A stretch of DNA of 64,000 nt from Rhizobium sp. S152 (lineage in GTDB: Bacteria > Pseudomonadota > Alphaproteobacteria > Rhizobiales > Rhizobiaceae): assembly GCF_030380735.1 (NCBI RefSeq), contig NZ_JAUDRZ010000025.1, positions 415,763 through 479,762 of the forward strand, in the 5' to 3' direction. Positions within the stretch are counted from its first letter, which is position 1. Each line of letters starts with the position of its first letter. Made by a program: the position numbers and the translations under genes. Under the pieces are notes generated by a model that saw only the letters and a list, made by a program, of their open reading frames with translations, ran no database searches and was not told where the DNA came from. Shown piece after piece: positions 41,702 through 52,002 of the stretch.

Positions 41702-42637
41702 TTATGTGAGAAGAGTTCGCGCTGTCCGTTCGTCGGTGATCAGCCCATGCAGGCGGCGGCTTCGCAGAATGGCGCGGATGGCCGGCACCTTCGCGTGCCC
41801 GCCCGCCAGAGCAACGAGGCGCTCCTTGTGCGTCGTGGGAAAGGATGCCGAAAGCGTGCGTGCCGTCAGCGCCGTATCCAGAATCTGGCCATCGTCATTG
41901 AAGAAGTGCCCGAGGATTTCGCCGACACCGCCGGCCGCCGCGATATCGTCGATTTCGCCGGGCTCGACCATGCCAGACAGAACCAGCTGGGCCTCCGCAT
42001 CGACCGTGCCGAGGCCGACGAGCTTCAGGTCGGCCTCGTTGGCGAGGTCGAACACTTCCTTGACGCCGCGCTGCGCGCGCAGCACCTCGCGATCCTCCGC
42101 GGTATTGGCGAAGAAGGGAACGGGCATGACATAGGCATGCGTTCCCGTCTTTTCCGCGATCCGATGCATAACGTCGTAGGGGTTGGCCCCGTAGTTTCTG
42201 GTGAGCCCGCCGAGCAGCGATACGAAGCGCAGCTCCCTGGTATTGACACGCGGCATGTATTGCACGGCAGCAGAGAGGGTACGTCCATGCCCCAGGCCGA
42301 TGACCGCGTGGTCGCCATGCTCTATCTCGCGCTTCAGATAACCGGCACCGGCGTGACCCAGCGCGCGAAGCGGCAAGCCTTCCTCGCCAAGATCCGGCGC
42401 GACTTCGCAATATTGCAGGCCGAAGCGCTCGGCTAGGCGCGTTTCCAGCTCGACGCATTCGACGATATCGCCGTCGATCGTGACCTTAACGACACCCTCC
42501 GCGACGGCCCGCGCGATCAGGCGATGCGCCTTCACGGACGGAATGCCGAGGCGGCGAGCAACGTCCGACTGTGTCAGCCCGCCCGCATAGTGAAGCCACG
42601 CCGCCCGCACGGCGAGCGTATCATCGGCATCCGTCAT
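41702..42637 (-). CDS. eryD: Erythritol catabolism regulator EryD (SorC/DeoR-like sugar-binding regulator)
   Basis: A 311-residue SorC-family transcriptional regulator. The N-terminal helix-turn-helix (about 12-45: AAWLHYAGGLTQSDVARRLGIPSVKAHRLIA) and the large sugar-phosphate binding domain (GLGHGRTLSAAVQYMP, VSLLGGLTRNYGANPYDV, LVALAGGHAKVPAIRAIL) are clear. In Brucella and Rhizobium EryD represses the ery operon until erythritol or a derivative is present. The ATG at 42637 has AAGGGAG five bases before it. It follows eryC in the eryABCD order. Confidence 0.93.
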   Translation of the reverse strand: MTDADDTLAVRAAWLHYAGGLTQSDVARRLGIPSVKAHRLIARAVAEGVVKVTIDGDIVECVELETRLAERFGLQYCEVAPDLGEEGLPLRALGHAGAGYLKREIEHGDHAVIGLGHGRTLSAAVQYMPRVNTRELRFVSLLGGLTRNYGANPYDVMHRIAEKTGTHAYVMPVPFFANTAEDREVLRAQRGVKEVFDLANEADLKLVGLGTVDAEAQLVLSGMVEPGEIDDIAAAGGVGEILGHFFNDDGQILDTALTARTLSASFPTTHKERLVALAGGHAKVPAIRAILRSRRLHGLITDERTARTLLT

Positions 42638-42704
42638 CACCGCTCCCTTCAGATCATGAACGGCGATTCCGCCGGTCCGCAGCCAGCCGTTGTAGATGGC
42701 CGCG

Positions 42705-43637
42705 TCATATCTTCAAGTCTGCCGAACCCGTATCGATATGCGGCGCCCAGAAGGCGACGCTTTCGGCGATCTGCGAAATGACCTCGCGGTCATTCGGCTC
42801 GCGCTCCTTGAAGGAAAGCTCGAGGCAGATTTCGTTGTCTTCCGCCCCGCCCTTCGCGAAAGCCTCCAGCAGCGGCGCAGGTTGGATGCGGCCCTTGGCG
42901 TTGAACGCAGCCGTGAACGGCCGGTGGCCGCCCTTGTCCATCAGGCTCTGCTTGATGTGGATGATCGGTGAGACCTTGGGCACTGCGCGAGCCCAGGCAT
43001 AGGGATCGAAGTCGTCGGGATTGGCCGAAGTGACGTCGCCGTGATCGATATCGGCCATCATCCACATCGGCACGGCCATGTCGGCTGCCGTGAGACGCGA
43101 CTGCAGCGACAGACAGGCCTCGATCGTTTCGCCGAACTCACGCCCGACGCTCATCGGCTCCCAGAAAATGTAGGAAAGGCCGGCGTCCTTCGCATGCTCG
43201 GCGACTTCACTCCAGCAGTCGATGGCGATCTTGATCAGTTCCTCGCGCCGGGCGGCGTCGTCGAAGTCCTTGTAGGTGAAGATCGCGAACTGCGTGCCGA
43301 CGGAATGCCCCCCGAGATCGGCGGTGATGTCGGCGAATGTCTTGAACCAGTCGACGTAGTAGCGGCGCACATCCGCATCCGGGTGGCCGAAATGGTTCAG
43401 CCGCCCGTAAGGCCCCGTCATGCCCGACGTCACGCGAACGCCCGTCCGGTTCAATGCCGCGCTCATCTGGCGCGTCAGCCGGCGAATGACCGGTGCCTGC
43501 CAGCTCGGATTGATGAACTCATGCGTCAGCTGCAGGTCGCGGATGCGCAGGTCCCGCGCCACGGTTTCGATGAGGTCGTCGGGATCGGCGAAGCGGTTCA
43601 CCAGCGGATTGGTGTTCAGCGAAAGCGTCAATGGCAT
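42705..43637 (-). CDS. eryC: Tetrulose-4-phosphate racemase/epimerase EryC
   Basis: A 310-residue xylose isomerase-like TIM barrel. Metal-ligand type residues lie in the segments IFWEPMSVGREFGE, MADIDHGDV and HIKQSLMDKGGHRP, and ELSFKEREPND is near the C-terminus. In Brucella EryC interconverts L- and D-3-tetrulose 4-phosphate. The ATG at 43637 starts ten bases after the eryB stop. Its place in the eryA-eryB-eryC-eryD order makes the assignment firm. Confidence 0.93.
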   Translation of the reverse strand: MPLTLSLNTNPLVNRFADPDDLIETVARDLRIRDLQLTHEFINPSWQAPVIRRLTRQMSAALNRTGVRVTSGMTGPYGRLNHFGHPDADVRRYYVDWFKTFADITADLGGHSVGTQFAIFTYKDFDDAARREELIKIAIDCWSEVAEHAKDAGLSYIFWEPMSVGREFGETIEACLSLQSRLTAADMAVPMWMMADIDHGDVTSANPDDFDPYAWARAVPKVSPIIHIKQSLMDKGGHRPFTAAFNAKGRIQPAPLLEAFAKGGAEDNEICLELSFKEREPNDREVISQIAESVAFWAPHIDTGSADLKI

Positions 43638-43647
43638 CGATACGTCC

Positions 43648-45159
43648 TCAGGCGGCGGCAAGACGGGACGAGGCGAACCATTCGGCGAAAGCCGCCCGCT
43701 CCGCTTCGCTCAGGTGGAGGTAATGCTTTGTGCGGCGGTAGAGAATGTCTTCGGCCGTCTCCGCCCACTCGCTGGCCACGAGATAGCGCGCCTCGGCCTC
43801 GTACAGCTGACCGCCGAAGTAGCGTCCGAGCCCCTGCACATCCGTTGCGCCGGCAACGATGTTCTTCGCGCGGGTGCCGTAGAGCCGTCCGTAGTGATGC
43901 ACGAGCTTGCGGGGCATCCATGGATAGCTGTCGCGCAAGCTGTTTGCGAATGTCTCGTAATCGGCATTCGGCATGTCCCCGCCCGGCAGCGGAACCTTCT
44001 CGGTCCAGTCGCCGCCCATGTTCGGGAAGATGTGCTTCAGGCGCTGCATGCCGCGTTCGGCGAGTTCGCGGAAGGTCGTGATCTTGCCACCGAAGACATT
44101 GAGCAGCGGCGCCCCGCCGGTTTCGTCGAGATCGAACACGTAGTCGCGGGTGACGGCGGACGGATTGCCCTTGCCATCATCGAACAGCGGGCGGACGCCG
44201 GAGAAGCTGTGCAGCACGTCCTGGCGGCGAAGCTTTTCCTTGAAGTAGCGGTTCACGGCCTTCAGCAGATAGTCGATCTCGGCCTCGTCGGCGGCCACAT
44301 CCTCGGCCCGGCCTTCATAGGCGATGTCGGTCGTGCCGATCAGCGCCTTGTCGCCCTCGTAGGGATTGATGAAGATGACGCGTTTGTCGTGGTTCTGAAC
44401 GAGATAGGCGTTCGAACCGGCCCAGAACTTCGGAACGATGATATGGCTGCCCTTGACCAGGCGCACGTTGCGGCTGGAGTTGGAGCCCGCGACGCGATTG
44501 ATGATATCGCTCACCCATGGACCGGCGCAGTTGACCAGACATTTGGCGCGGAATGTCCGCGTCTCGCCACTGGTGCTGCTTTTCGTGGTGATCAGCCATT
44601 GCCCGCCTTCGCGGCGCGCGGAGACCGCCGGCGAGCGGGTCAAGATAAGCGCGCCCTTCTCGGCTGCGCCGACGGCATTCAAGGTTACAAGACGCGCATC
44701 GTCGACCCAGCAGTCCGAATATTCGAAACCGCGGGGATATTGATCGAGGATAGGCGTCCCCTCGGGATCGCGCAGCAGGTTGAGTGTACGGGTGCCCGGC
44801 AGCTTCTTGCGGCCGCCGAGATGGTCGTACAGAAACAGGCCGAGACGGACCAGCCAGGCAGGACGATCTTCCGGGCTATGCGGCAGCACGAAGCGCATCG
44901 GCCAGATGATATGCGGCGCGGCGTTGAGAAGCACCTCGCGCTCGATCAGCGCTTCGCGAACGAGGCGGAACTCGTAATATTCAAGATAGCGCAGACCGCC
45001 ATGCACCAGCTTGCCGGAGCGTGAGGATGTTCCCTGCGCCAGATCGTCCTTTTCGCAGAGCGCGACTTTGAGGCCGCGGCCGGCCGCGTCGCGGGCGATG
45101 CCCGCGCCGTTGATGCCGCCGCCGATGACGAAGAGATCGAGGATTTCGGGTTCAGTCAT
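43648..45159 (-). CDS. eryB: Erythritol-phosphate dehydrogenase EryB (GlpD-like flavoprotein)
   Basis: A 503-residue FAD-dependent dehydrogenase of the glycerol-3-phosphate dehydrogenase family. FAD motif LFVIGGGINGAGIARDAAGRG (about 9-29) and the substrate-site segments TSSRSGKLVHGGLRYLEYYEF and VNCAGPWV are present, along with GGKITTFRELAE near 370. It oxidises L-erythritol 4-phosphate and passes electrons to the respiratory chain. The ATG at 45159 has GAGGGAG upstream; the same frame stays open far into eryA, but that reading is spurious. Confidence 0.93.
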   Translation of the reverse strand: MTEPEILDLFVIGGGINGAGIARDAAGRGLKVALCEKDDLAQGTSSRSGKLVHGGLRYLEYYEFRLVREALIEREVLLNAAPHIIWPMRFVLPHSPEDRPAWLVRLGLFLYDHLGGRKKLPGTRTLNLLRDPEGTPILDQYPRGFEYSDCWVDDARLVTLNAVGAAEKGALILTRSPAVSARREGGQWLITTKSSTSGETRTFRAKCLVNCAGPWVSDIINRVAGSNSSRNVRLVKGSHIIVPKFWAGSNAYLVQNHDKRVIFINPYEGDKALIGTTDIAYEGRAEDVAADEAEIDYLLKAVNRYFKEKLRRQDVLHSFSGVRPLFDDGKGNPSAVTRDYVFDLDETGGAPLLNVFGGKITTFRELAERGMQRLKHIFPNMGGDWTEKVPLPGGDMPNADYETFANSLRDSYPWMPRKLVHHYGRLYGTRAKNIVAGATDVQGLGRYFGGQLYEAEARYLVASEWAETAEDILYRRTKHYLHLSEAERAAFAEWFASSRLAAA

Positions 45160-45194
45160 ATCATGCTCCCTCGGATGCGCGTCGCATCCACGAA

Positions 45195-46766
45195 CTAGTT
45201 TACCGGCGATGTCGCCGCGGCTTTGGCCATCGTCTCCCAGACAGAGGGCATGGCCTTTCGAATATCGGTGTAGGCGGAGAACAGCAGATCGAAGCGCGCG
45301 GCTTCCTCGGCGACCGGCGTTTCCGCCTCGCCGAGCAGAGGCGTCACCCAGTCGGCAATGCAGTCGTCCATCGTGCTGTAGGCGCCGATGGCCACGGCAG
45401 CCATCATTGCAGCACCTGCGGCACCGGTTTCCTCGCGGCGCGAGAGCCGGATCGGCGCATTGATCGAGGCCGCAAGCGAGCGACGTAGCGCGGCAGAGCG
45501 CACCGCGCCGCCGGTAATCCGCAGCTCTTCCGGCATGTCGCCCATGGCGGCGTAGCAGTCGCGTGTCGCCAGCGCCAGGCCTTCGACCACGGCGCGAACG
45601 AGATCCGGATAACCGTGGCGGACAGACAGACCGGAGAAACCGGCGCGCGCCTGCGCATTCACGAAGGGACCGCGTTCGCCTGCCTCCGAGATATAGGGAT
45701 GATAGACGACGGACCCCGGCTGGCTCTCGGAGAACCAGCGGTCGATACGGGCCACAAGCTCTCCGTGGGTCGTGGGCTTGCCTGCCTCCGCCATCAGATA
45801 GGCCGCCATCTCGAGCAGCCAGTCGATATTGATGGTCGAGCCCATGTTGGTCTGAACCTGGGTGACCGTGTCGGGGATCGGCAGGGCAATGACATAACCC
45901 GTGCCTTCGTGGTTCAGGTGAACATCCGCGACCGACTTTGCGCGCAGATGCACGCCGGTCGAGCCAATGGTGGAGCAGGCGGCGTTGCGGCCGCCGCTTC
46001 GAACGCCGGCGCCAAGCGCCGTCATCACCATATCGACATAGCCAAGGCTGACGGGCGTGCTGGCCAGAAGCCCGCAAGCACTCGCCGCCTCAGCCGTGAG
46101 GGGATGGGTAGTCCGGGTGCCGTCGATGATTTCAGGGAGCAGGCCGCGGCGACGGGTCAGCCCCAGCGCCTCGATGGCGACAGGCGAATAACGTCGCGTC
46201 CTGAAATCGCCGAAGGTGAAGCTTGCCTCGGAAGGATCCGTTGCGCGCACGCCGGTGAAATTGAGGTAGAGCCAGTCCTTGCAGTGAAGCGCAGTCTCGG
46301 CCCGATCGAGAAGTTCGGGCTGCACCCGATCCATATGCGCGAGCTGGGCGCCCTGCTGGCAGGTATTGAGGCCGGTGCCCGTCTGCTCGAAGCGGGCCCT
46401 ATCGGCCGCGCTGCCGGCAAGTGAAACGACAGTCGGCGCGGCGCGCGCATCAAGCCACAGCCACGCATCGCCGACAGGCTGGTTTCCGGAGCCGACAAGC
46501 CAGGTCCCATCGCCCTGCCCGGTTACTGAAATCGCTGCGGTCCGCGACGCGAGATCATCGACCTTTTCTCCGAGACCGCGGATCGCTGCCACGCAATCCT
46601 GCCAGGTCTGGCTTAGCGATTGCGTAGCCGAACCATCGCTGCCGCTCGAATATTTGTTGCGAACCGATGCTGCAGCAATCTGATTGCCGGAAAGATCGAA
46701 GGCGACTGCCTTGATAACGGACGTTCCCGCATCGATACCGATGATGACCTGGCGGCTGGTATCCAT
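45195..46766 (-). CDS. eryA: Erythritol kinase EryA
   Basis: A 523-residue FGGY-family kinase. It shows the N-terminal phosphate motif IGIDAGTSVIKAVAFD, the WLWLDARA region, HCKDWLYLNFTG with the sugar-binding Asp, and the C-terminal ELRITGGAVRSAALRRSLA with the adenosine-binding motif. By context it phosphorylates erythritol to L-erythritol 4-phosphate, the first step of the pathway. Its own ribosome site is poor (GGGTAG); a 17-codon open frame with a strong site ends six bases upstream and may couple its translation. Divergent from the DUF2291 transporter unit. Confidence 0.93.
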   Translation of the reverse strand: MDTSRQVIIGIDAGTSVIKAVAFDLSGNQIAAASVRNKYSSGSDGSATQSLSQTWQDCVAAIRGLGEKVDDLASRTAAISVTGQGDGTWLVGSGNQPVGDAWLWLDARAAPTVVSLAGSAADRARFEQTGTGLNTCQQGAQLAHMDRVQPELLDRAETALHCKDWLYLNFTGVRATDPSEASFTFGDFRTRRYSPVAIEALGLTRRRGLLPEIIDGTRTTHPLTAEAASACGLLASTPVSLGYVDMVMTALGAGVRSGGRNAACSTIGSTGVHLRAKSVADVHLNHEGTGYVIALPIPDTVTQVQTNMGSTINIDWLLEMAAYLMAEAGKPTTHGELVARIDRWFSESQPGSVVYHPYISEAGERGPFVNAQARAGFSGLSVRHGYPDLVRAVVEGLALATRDCYAAMGDMPEELRITGGAVRSAALRRSLAASINAPIRLSRREETGAAGAAMMAAVAIGAYSTMDDCIADWVTPLLGEAETPVAEEAARFDLLFSAYTDIRKAMPSVWETMAKAAATSPVN

Positions 46767-46772
46767 GACAGA

Positions 46773-46826
46773 CTACCCAATCACCGTATCAAGCGTCGCC
46801 AACGGCCGAACGCGTGTCGATTTCAT
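46773..46826 (-). CDS. Possible 17-residue leader peptide upstream of eryA
   Basis: Reading frame MKSTRVRPLATLDTVIG, stop TAG at 46773-46775, only six bases before the eryA ATG. It has the strong ribosome site GGGAGGATTAAAAG, whereas eryA itself has a poor one. This layout fits a translational-coupling leader. No homologue is known to me, so the call rests on layout only. Confidence 0.45.
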   Translation of the reverse strand: MKSTRVRPLATLDTVIG

Positions 46827-47396
46827 CTTTTAATCCTCCCGATCAGCGAATGGCCGATGACGCTCCGGATTCACCGATCGCACAGGCGATGAGCTCGCCA
46901 GTCGCAGCGAGCCGGGAATTCGGCATCTTTGGAAACCTCCCACAGGCCTCGTCAAAAACATAACACAGAGATATCATTATTCCAGTAAGATTTTTCTAGC
47001 AATGAAATTTTTTTCAGGTAAAATTACGGACATGGGAGACGAGAGCGCTTGGCACGACAGCGACCGCCTCATGCGTCTCCATCGGCAATCCAAAATCGGC
47101 GCATTGCAATTTTTCTTTTAAAATCATACTATTAATAGTGTTTATCGCGGCCACTTCTTTTCCGTCTTCGGGCTCGATGAGTAAAGGGCGGCGTCTGCAA
47201 ATGAAACGTTCTGCAGCATTTCAGGAAGACCCGACATAAAATTCCGACCCATAACCAGTTGACAGATACGAAATTTGATAACATGATTTTTGGCATAAAT
47301 ACCACTTACCTATCATGCAGGCATCCCTGCTGAGAGGAGAATGGGAATCGTATCGCTGGAGGAAATAGGCGACGGTTCTTTACGGAGGAGGTTCGG
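46827..47396. promoter_or_regulatory. Divergent promoter region of eryA and transporter operons
   Basis: AT-rich, largely non-coding stretch of nearly 600 bases. It contains the dyads TGAAA-N4-TTTCA (47003-47016) and ACTATTAATAGT (47128-47139), plus a GCAGG/CCTGC dyad near 47320. One of these may be the EryD operator. The only open frame of note is a 75-codon one starting at 47341, which looks spurious. Confidence 0.55.
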
Positions 47397-47495
47397 ATGC
47401 GCATTTTTCTCGCTTATAACCACGCCGCCGGCACAGATCGGCGCTGCCCGCTTCGGCGCTCCGCCACGGCTTCGAGCACTCGCCGTCTTCGATGA
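47397..47495 (+). CDS. Possible 32-residue leader ORF before the DUF2291 gene
   Basis: Starts at an ATG behind a near-perfect ribosome site (ACGGAGGAGG, five bases) and ends 69 bases before the DUF2291 start. The translation begins MRIFLAYNHAAG and ends in an Arg/Ser-rich stretch without family resemblance. It may be a leader or a degraded gene start. Coding status is uncertain. Confidence 0.3.
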   Translation: MRIFLAYNHAAGTDRRCPLRRSATASSTRRLR

Positions 47496-47564
47496 CGCCG
47501 CGAGGCTTTCGCCGGCACTCTCCTCACTCGACTTAATTCCGACCAGCTACAGGGGTCGTCCACA

Positions 47565-48217
47565 ATGACTACGCAGTCCGCCCACGCAGTATCCGCGCCT
47601 GGCAAAGGCAATCTGAAAATCGTCATCGGCGCCGTCGTCGCTGTCGCCGTCATCGGCGCGATCGCCTTCGATACGAAGGTCGTCAAGATCGGCTCCGACG
47701 GCGACGTGAGGCAGCAGGCGTTCTCGCCGGAATCCTTCGGCGCCGAGAAGTTCCCAGCCATCCAGGCCGATGTCGTGAAAAGAGCCGTGCCCGCGGCGGA
47801 ACTGGCAACCGCCATAGCCGCCGACAAGAAGGCGGCGGGCGAGAAATACGGTGTTGCCACCACCACCGGCCCAGTCATTCCGGTAACGCTGACCGGTACC
47901 TTCAGCACGCGCAAATCCAATACCAACGAAATGAAGATCGACGGATTGCCTCCCGAGACGGTGGTCCGTGTCCAGACCGGCCCTGCGGTCAACGGCACGG
48001 ACCTCCGCGATGCCACCGGCACCATCGAATTCGGCCAGTTCACCAACCAGATCCAGTATCAGGACGCGGGTTCGGCCATCAACAACGAGATGAAGAAGAC
48101 CGTCTTCGGTGGCATCGATCCGGAGCAACTCGACGGCAAGACGGCAACCGTCGTCGGTGTCTTCAAGCTCATCAATCCGAAGAACTGGCTCGTCACTCCC
48201 GTCAAGGTCGACGTCAA

Positions 48218-48221
<4 letters not shown>
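47565..48221 (+). CDS. DUF2291 protein of the erythritol transporter operon
   Basis: A 218-residue protein with an N-terminal membrane anchor (LKIVIGAVVAVAVIGAIAF, about 17-35) and a periplasmic domain of the DUF2291 type: VKIGSDGDVRQQAFSPESFGAEKFP and FTNQIQYQDAGSAINNEM. DUF2291 genes regularly precede sugar ABC transporters in rhizobia, but the function is unknown. Its stop overlaps the ATPase start by four bases. A periplasmic accessory role in polyol capture is a guess. Confidence 0.88.
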
Positions 48222-49762
<1,541 letters not shown>

Positions 49763-49784
49763 CCCGAACTATGGAGCACTGATC

Positions 49785-50837
49785 ATGTCAGTCACAAACA
49801 TCACGGAAAAGAAGTCAGTGTCGAACGGGCAGAAGCGCAATACCAATATCGTTCGCCTCATCCTTGAAGGTCGCGCATTCTTCGCGCTGATCGTCATCAT
49901 CGCGGTCTTCTCGTTCCTGTCGCCTTACTACTTCAGCCTGAACAACTTCCTCACCATGGCCTCGCATGTCGCGATCTTCGGCATTCTTGCGATCGGCATG
50001 CTCCTGGTCATCCTGAACGGCGGCATCGACCTTTCGGTCGGCTCGACGCTCGGTCTGGCGGGCTGCATCGCGGGCTTCCTGATGCAGGGCGTTACGCTCA
50101 ATGCCTTTGGCGTCATTCTCTATCCGCCCGTCTGGGCGGTCGTCGTCCTCACCTGTGCTGTCGGCGCCATCGTCGGCGCCGTCAACGGCGTGCTGGTGGC
50201 ATACTTGAAGGTCCCGGCCTTCGTCGCATCGCTCGGCGTTCTCTACGTCGCCCGCGGCATCGCGCTGCTGATGACCAACGGTCTTACCTACAACAACCTC
50301 GGTGGACGCCCCGAGCTCGGCAACACCGGCTTCGACTGGCTCGGTTTCAACCGTCTGGCAGGCATTCCGATCGGCGTCATCGTGCTGGCCGCGCTCGCAA
50401 TCATCTGCGGCATCGTGCTCAGCCGCACCGCTTTCGGCCGCTGGCTCTACGCATCGGGCGGCAATGAACGCGCCGCCGATCTGTCGGGCGTCCCGGTCAA
50501 GCGCGTCAAGGTTATCGTTTATGTTCTCTCGGGTATCTGCGCCGCCATCGCAGGCCTGGTTCTTTCGTCGCAGCTGACATCGGCTGGCCCGACTGCCGGC
50601 ACGACCTATGAACTGACGGCAATCGCCGCGGTCGTGATCGGCGGCGCCGCGCTGACGGGTGGTCGCGGTACGGTTCGCGGCACGATGCTCGGCGCCTTCG
50701 TCATCGGCTTCCTGTCGGACGGTCTCGTCATCATCGGCGTCTCCGCCTACTGGCAGACCGTCTTCACCGGCGCGGTCATCGTGCTCGCCGTCCTCATGAA
50801 CAGCATCCAATACGGGCGCCGGGCCAAATCGTCCTGA
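49785..50837 (+). CDS. eryF: Sugar/polyol ABC transporter permease (EryF)
   Basis: A 350-residue BPD_transp_2 permease with eight to ten membrane segments. Family motifs are AIGMLLVILNGGIDLSVGSTLGL and GGNERAADLSGVPVKRVKVIVYVLSG, and GGRGTVRGTMLGAF lies near the C-terminus. The basic N-terminal 25 residues are cytoplasmic. Start ATG at 49785, 23 bases after the ATPase stop. Confidence 0.93.
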   Translation: MSVTNITEKKSVSNGQKRNTNIVRLILEGRAFFALIVIIAVFSFLSPYYFSLNNFLTMASHVAIFGILAIGMLLVILNGGIDLSVGSTLGLAGCIAGFLMQGVTLNAFGVILYPPVWAVVVLTCAVGAIVGAVNGVLVAYLKVPAFVASLGVLYVARGIALLMTNGLTYNNLGGRPELGNTGFDWLGFNRLAGIPIGVIVLAALAIICGIVLSRTAFGRWLYASGGNERAADLSGVPVKRVKVIVYVLSGICAAIAGLVLSSQLTSAGPTAGTTYELTAIAAVVIGGAALTGGRGTVRGTMLGAFVIGFLSDGLVIIGVSAYWQTVFTGAVIVLAVLMNSIQYGRRAKSS

Positions 50838-50933
50838 CGCTTGCAGCAGAACTTGTCCGCAACGGCAGGCGCCGATTGGGGAAAGCACCGCCGGTCATCG
50901 GCAACAACAGAGCTCACAAATGGGAGAGAGACT

Positions 50934-51881
50934 ATGTTTAAGAAGGGCATGCGCATTCTACTGGCCGCAGCGGCTGTAGCACCGATCCTCGTCAGCACCG
51001 CATGGGCAGCCGGCCAGATGACGATCATCGTCAACGACCCGTCCAACCCCTACTGGTTGACGGAAGGCAATGTTGCCAAGGCAACGGCTGAAAAGCTCGG
51101 CTACACCGCTTCGGTTAGCGCGCACAAGGGCGACACCAACACCGAGAGCAACCTGATCGACACCGCCATCACCAACAAGTCGGTCGCGATCATTCTCGAC
51201 CCGGCAAACGCCGATGGCTCGGTCGGCGCGGTGAAGAAGGCTGTTGCCGCCGGCATCCCGGTCATTCTCGTCAATGCCGAGATCAACCAGGAAGGCCTCG
51301 CCAAGGCGCAGCTCGTCTCCAACAACGCCCAGGGCGCCGCCATCGGTGCTCAGCAGTGGGTCGAAGCCGTCGGCGACAAGGGCAAGTATGCAGAGCTGTT
51401 CGGCTCTCCGTCGGACAACAACGCCGCTACGCGCTCGAACGGTTACGAGACGGTTCTGACCCAGTACCCGGATCTGCAGAAGGTCGCCAAGGAAGTCGCC
51501 AACTGGGACCGTACGCAGGGCCACAACAAGATGCAGTCCATGCTGCAGGCAAACCCCGATATCATCGGCGTGATCTCCGGCAACGATGAAATGGCTCTCG
51601 GCGCCATTGCCGCGCTGAAGGAAGCCGGCAAGCTCGCCAACGTCAAGGTTGGCGGTTTCGACGGTTCGCCGGACGCGGTTGCCGCCATCAAGGCCGGCGA
51701 ACTGCAGTACACCGTCCTGCAGCCGGTCGCCGTCTTCTCGGAAGAAGCCGTCAAGCAGGCCGACAACGTCATCAAGAACGGCAGCACCGGCGCCAAGAGC
51801 GAAAAGCAGCTCTTTGATTGCCTGCTGATCACTAAGGACAATGTCGACAAGTACACGGCTCCCTTCGTCCTGGAGCAATAA
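50934..51881 (+). CDS. eryG: Sugar/polyol ABC transporter substrate-binding protein (EryG)
   Basis: A 315-residue periplasmic protein of the Peripla_BP_4 (ribose-binding-like) family. The signal peptide (about 1-24, ending TAWAAG) is followed by MTIIVNDPSNPYWLTEGN, the family-typical NADGSVGAVKKAVAAGIPVI segment, and SGNDEMALGAIAALKEAG plus KVGGFDGSPDAV in the second lobe. It captures erythritol or a related polyol; ligand assignment comes from the operon context. A ribosome site GGGAGAG precedes the start. Confidence 0.93.
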   Translation: MFKKGMRILLAAAAVAPILVSTAWAAGQMTIIVNDPSNPYWLTEGNVAKATAEKLGYTASVSAHKGDTNTESNLIDTAITNKSVAIILDPANADGSVGAVKKAVAAGIPVILVNAEINQEGLAKAQLVSNNAQGAAIGAQQWVEAVGDKGKYAELFGSPSDNNAATRSNGYETVLTQYPDLQKVAKEVANWDRTQGHNKMQSMLQANPDIIGVISGNDEMALGAIAALKEAGKLANVKVGGFDGSPDAVAAIKAGELQYTVLQPVAVFSEEAVKQADNVIKNGSTGAKSEKQLFDCLLITKDNVDKYTAPFVLEQ

Positions 51882-51888
51882 TAGCCTG

Positions 51889-51912
51889 GAGGGCGCCCTC
51901 GCGGACGCCCTC
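51889..51912. terminator. Hairpin after eryG
   Basis: GAGGGCG (51889-51895) and CGCCCTC (51906-51912) flank a 10-base loop a few bases past the eryG stop. The alternative palindrome GAGGGCGCCCTC competes with it. No T tract follows, so it may only lower downstream transcription. Confidence 0.45.
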
Positions 51913-52002
51913 TTCGACCTTCCAACCGCTTTCCGCCTTCTTTGCCTTGGCATGGCAATCACTATACGAAGCTGGGGTCTTGAATTCAGCGAAGGGTGAC
52001 CC

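Noticed and set aside
45160..46077. Open frame extending eryB by over 300 codons upstream, giving an 809-residue reading
   Set aside because: The extension lies out of frame within eryA on the same strand, has an arginine- and glycine-rich composition typical of GC-rich shadow frames, and the true eryB start at 45159 has a good ribosome site.
47341..47568. 75-codon frame before the DUF2291 gene
   Set aside because: Ribosome site is only two bases from the ATG, the sequence has no family resemblance, and it overlaps the DUF2291 start in another frame.
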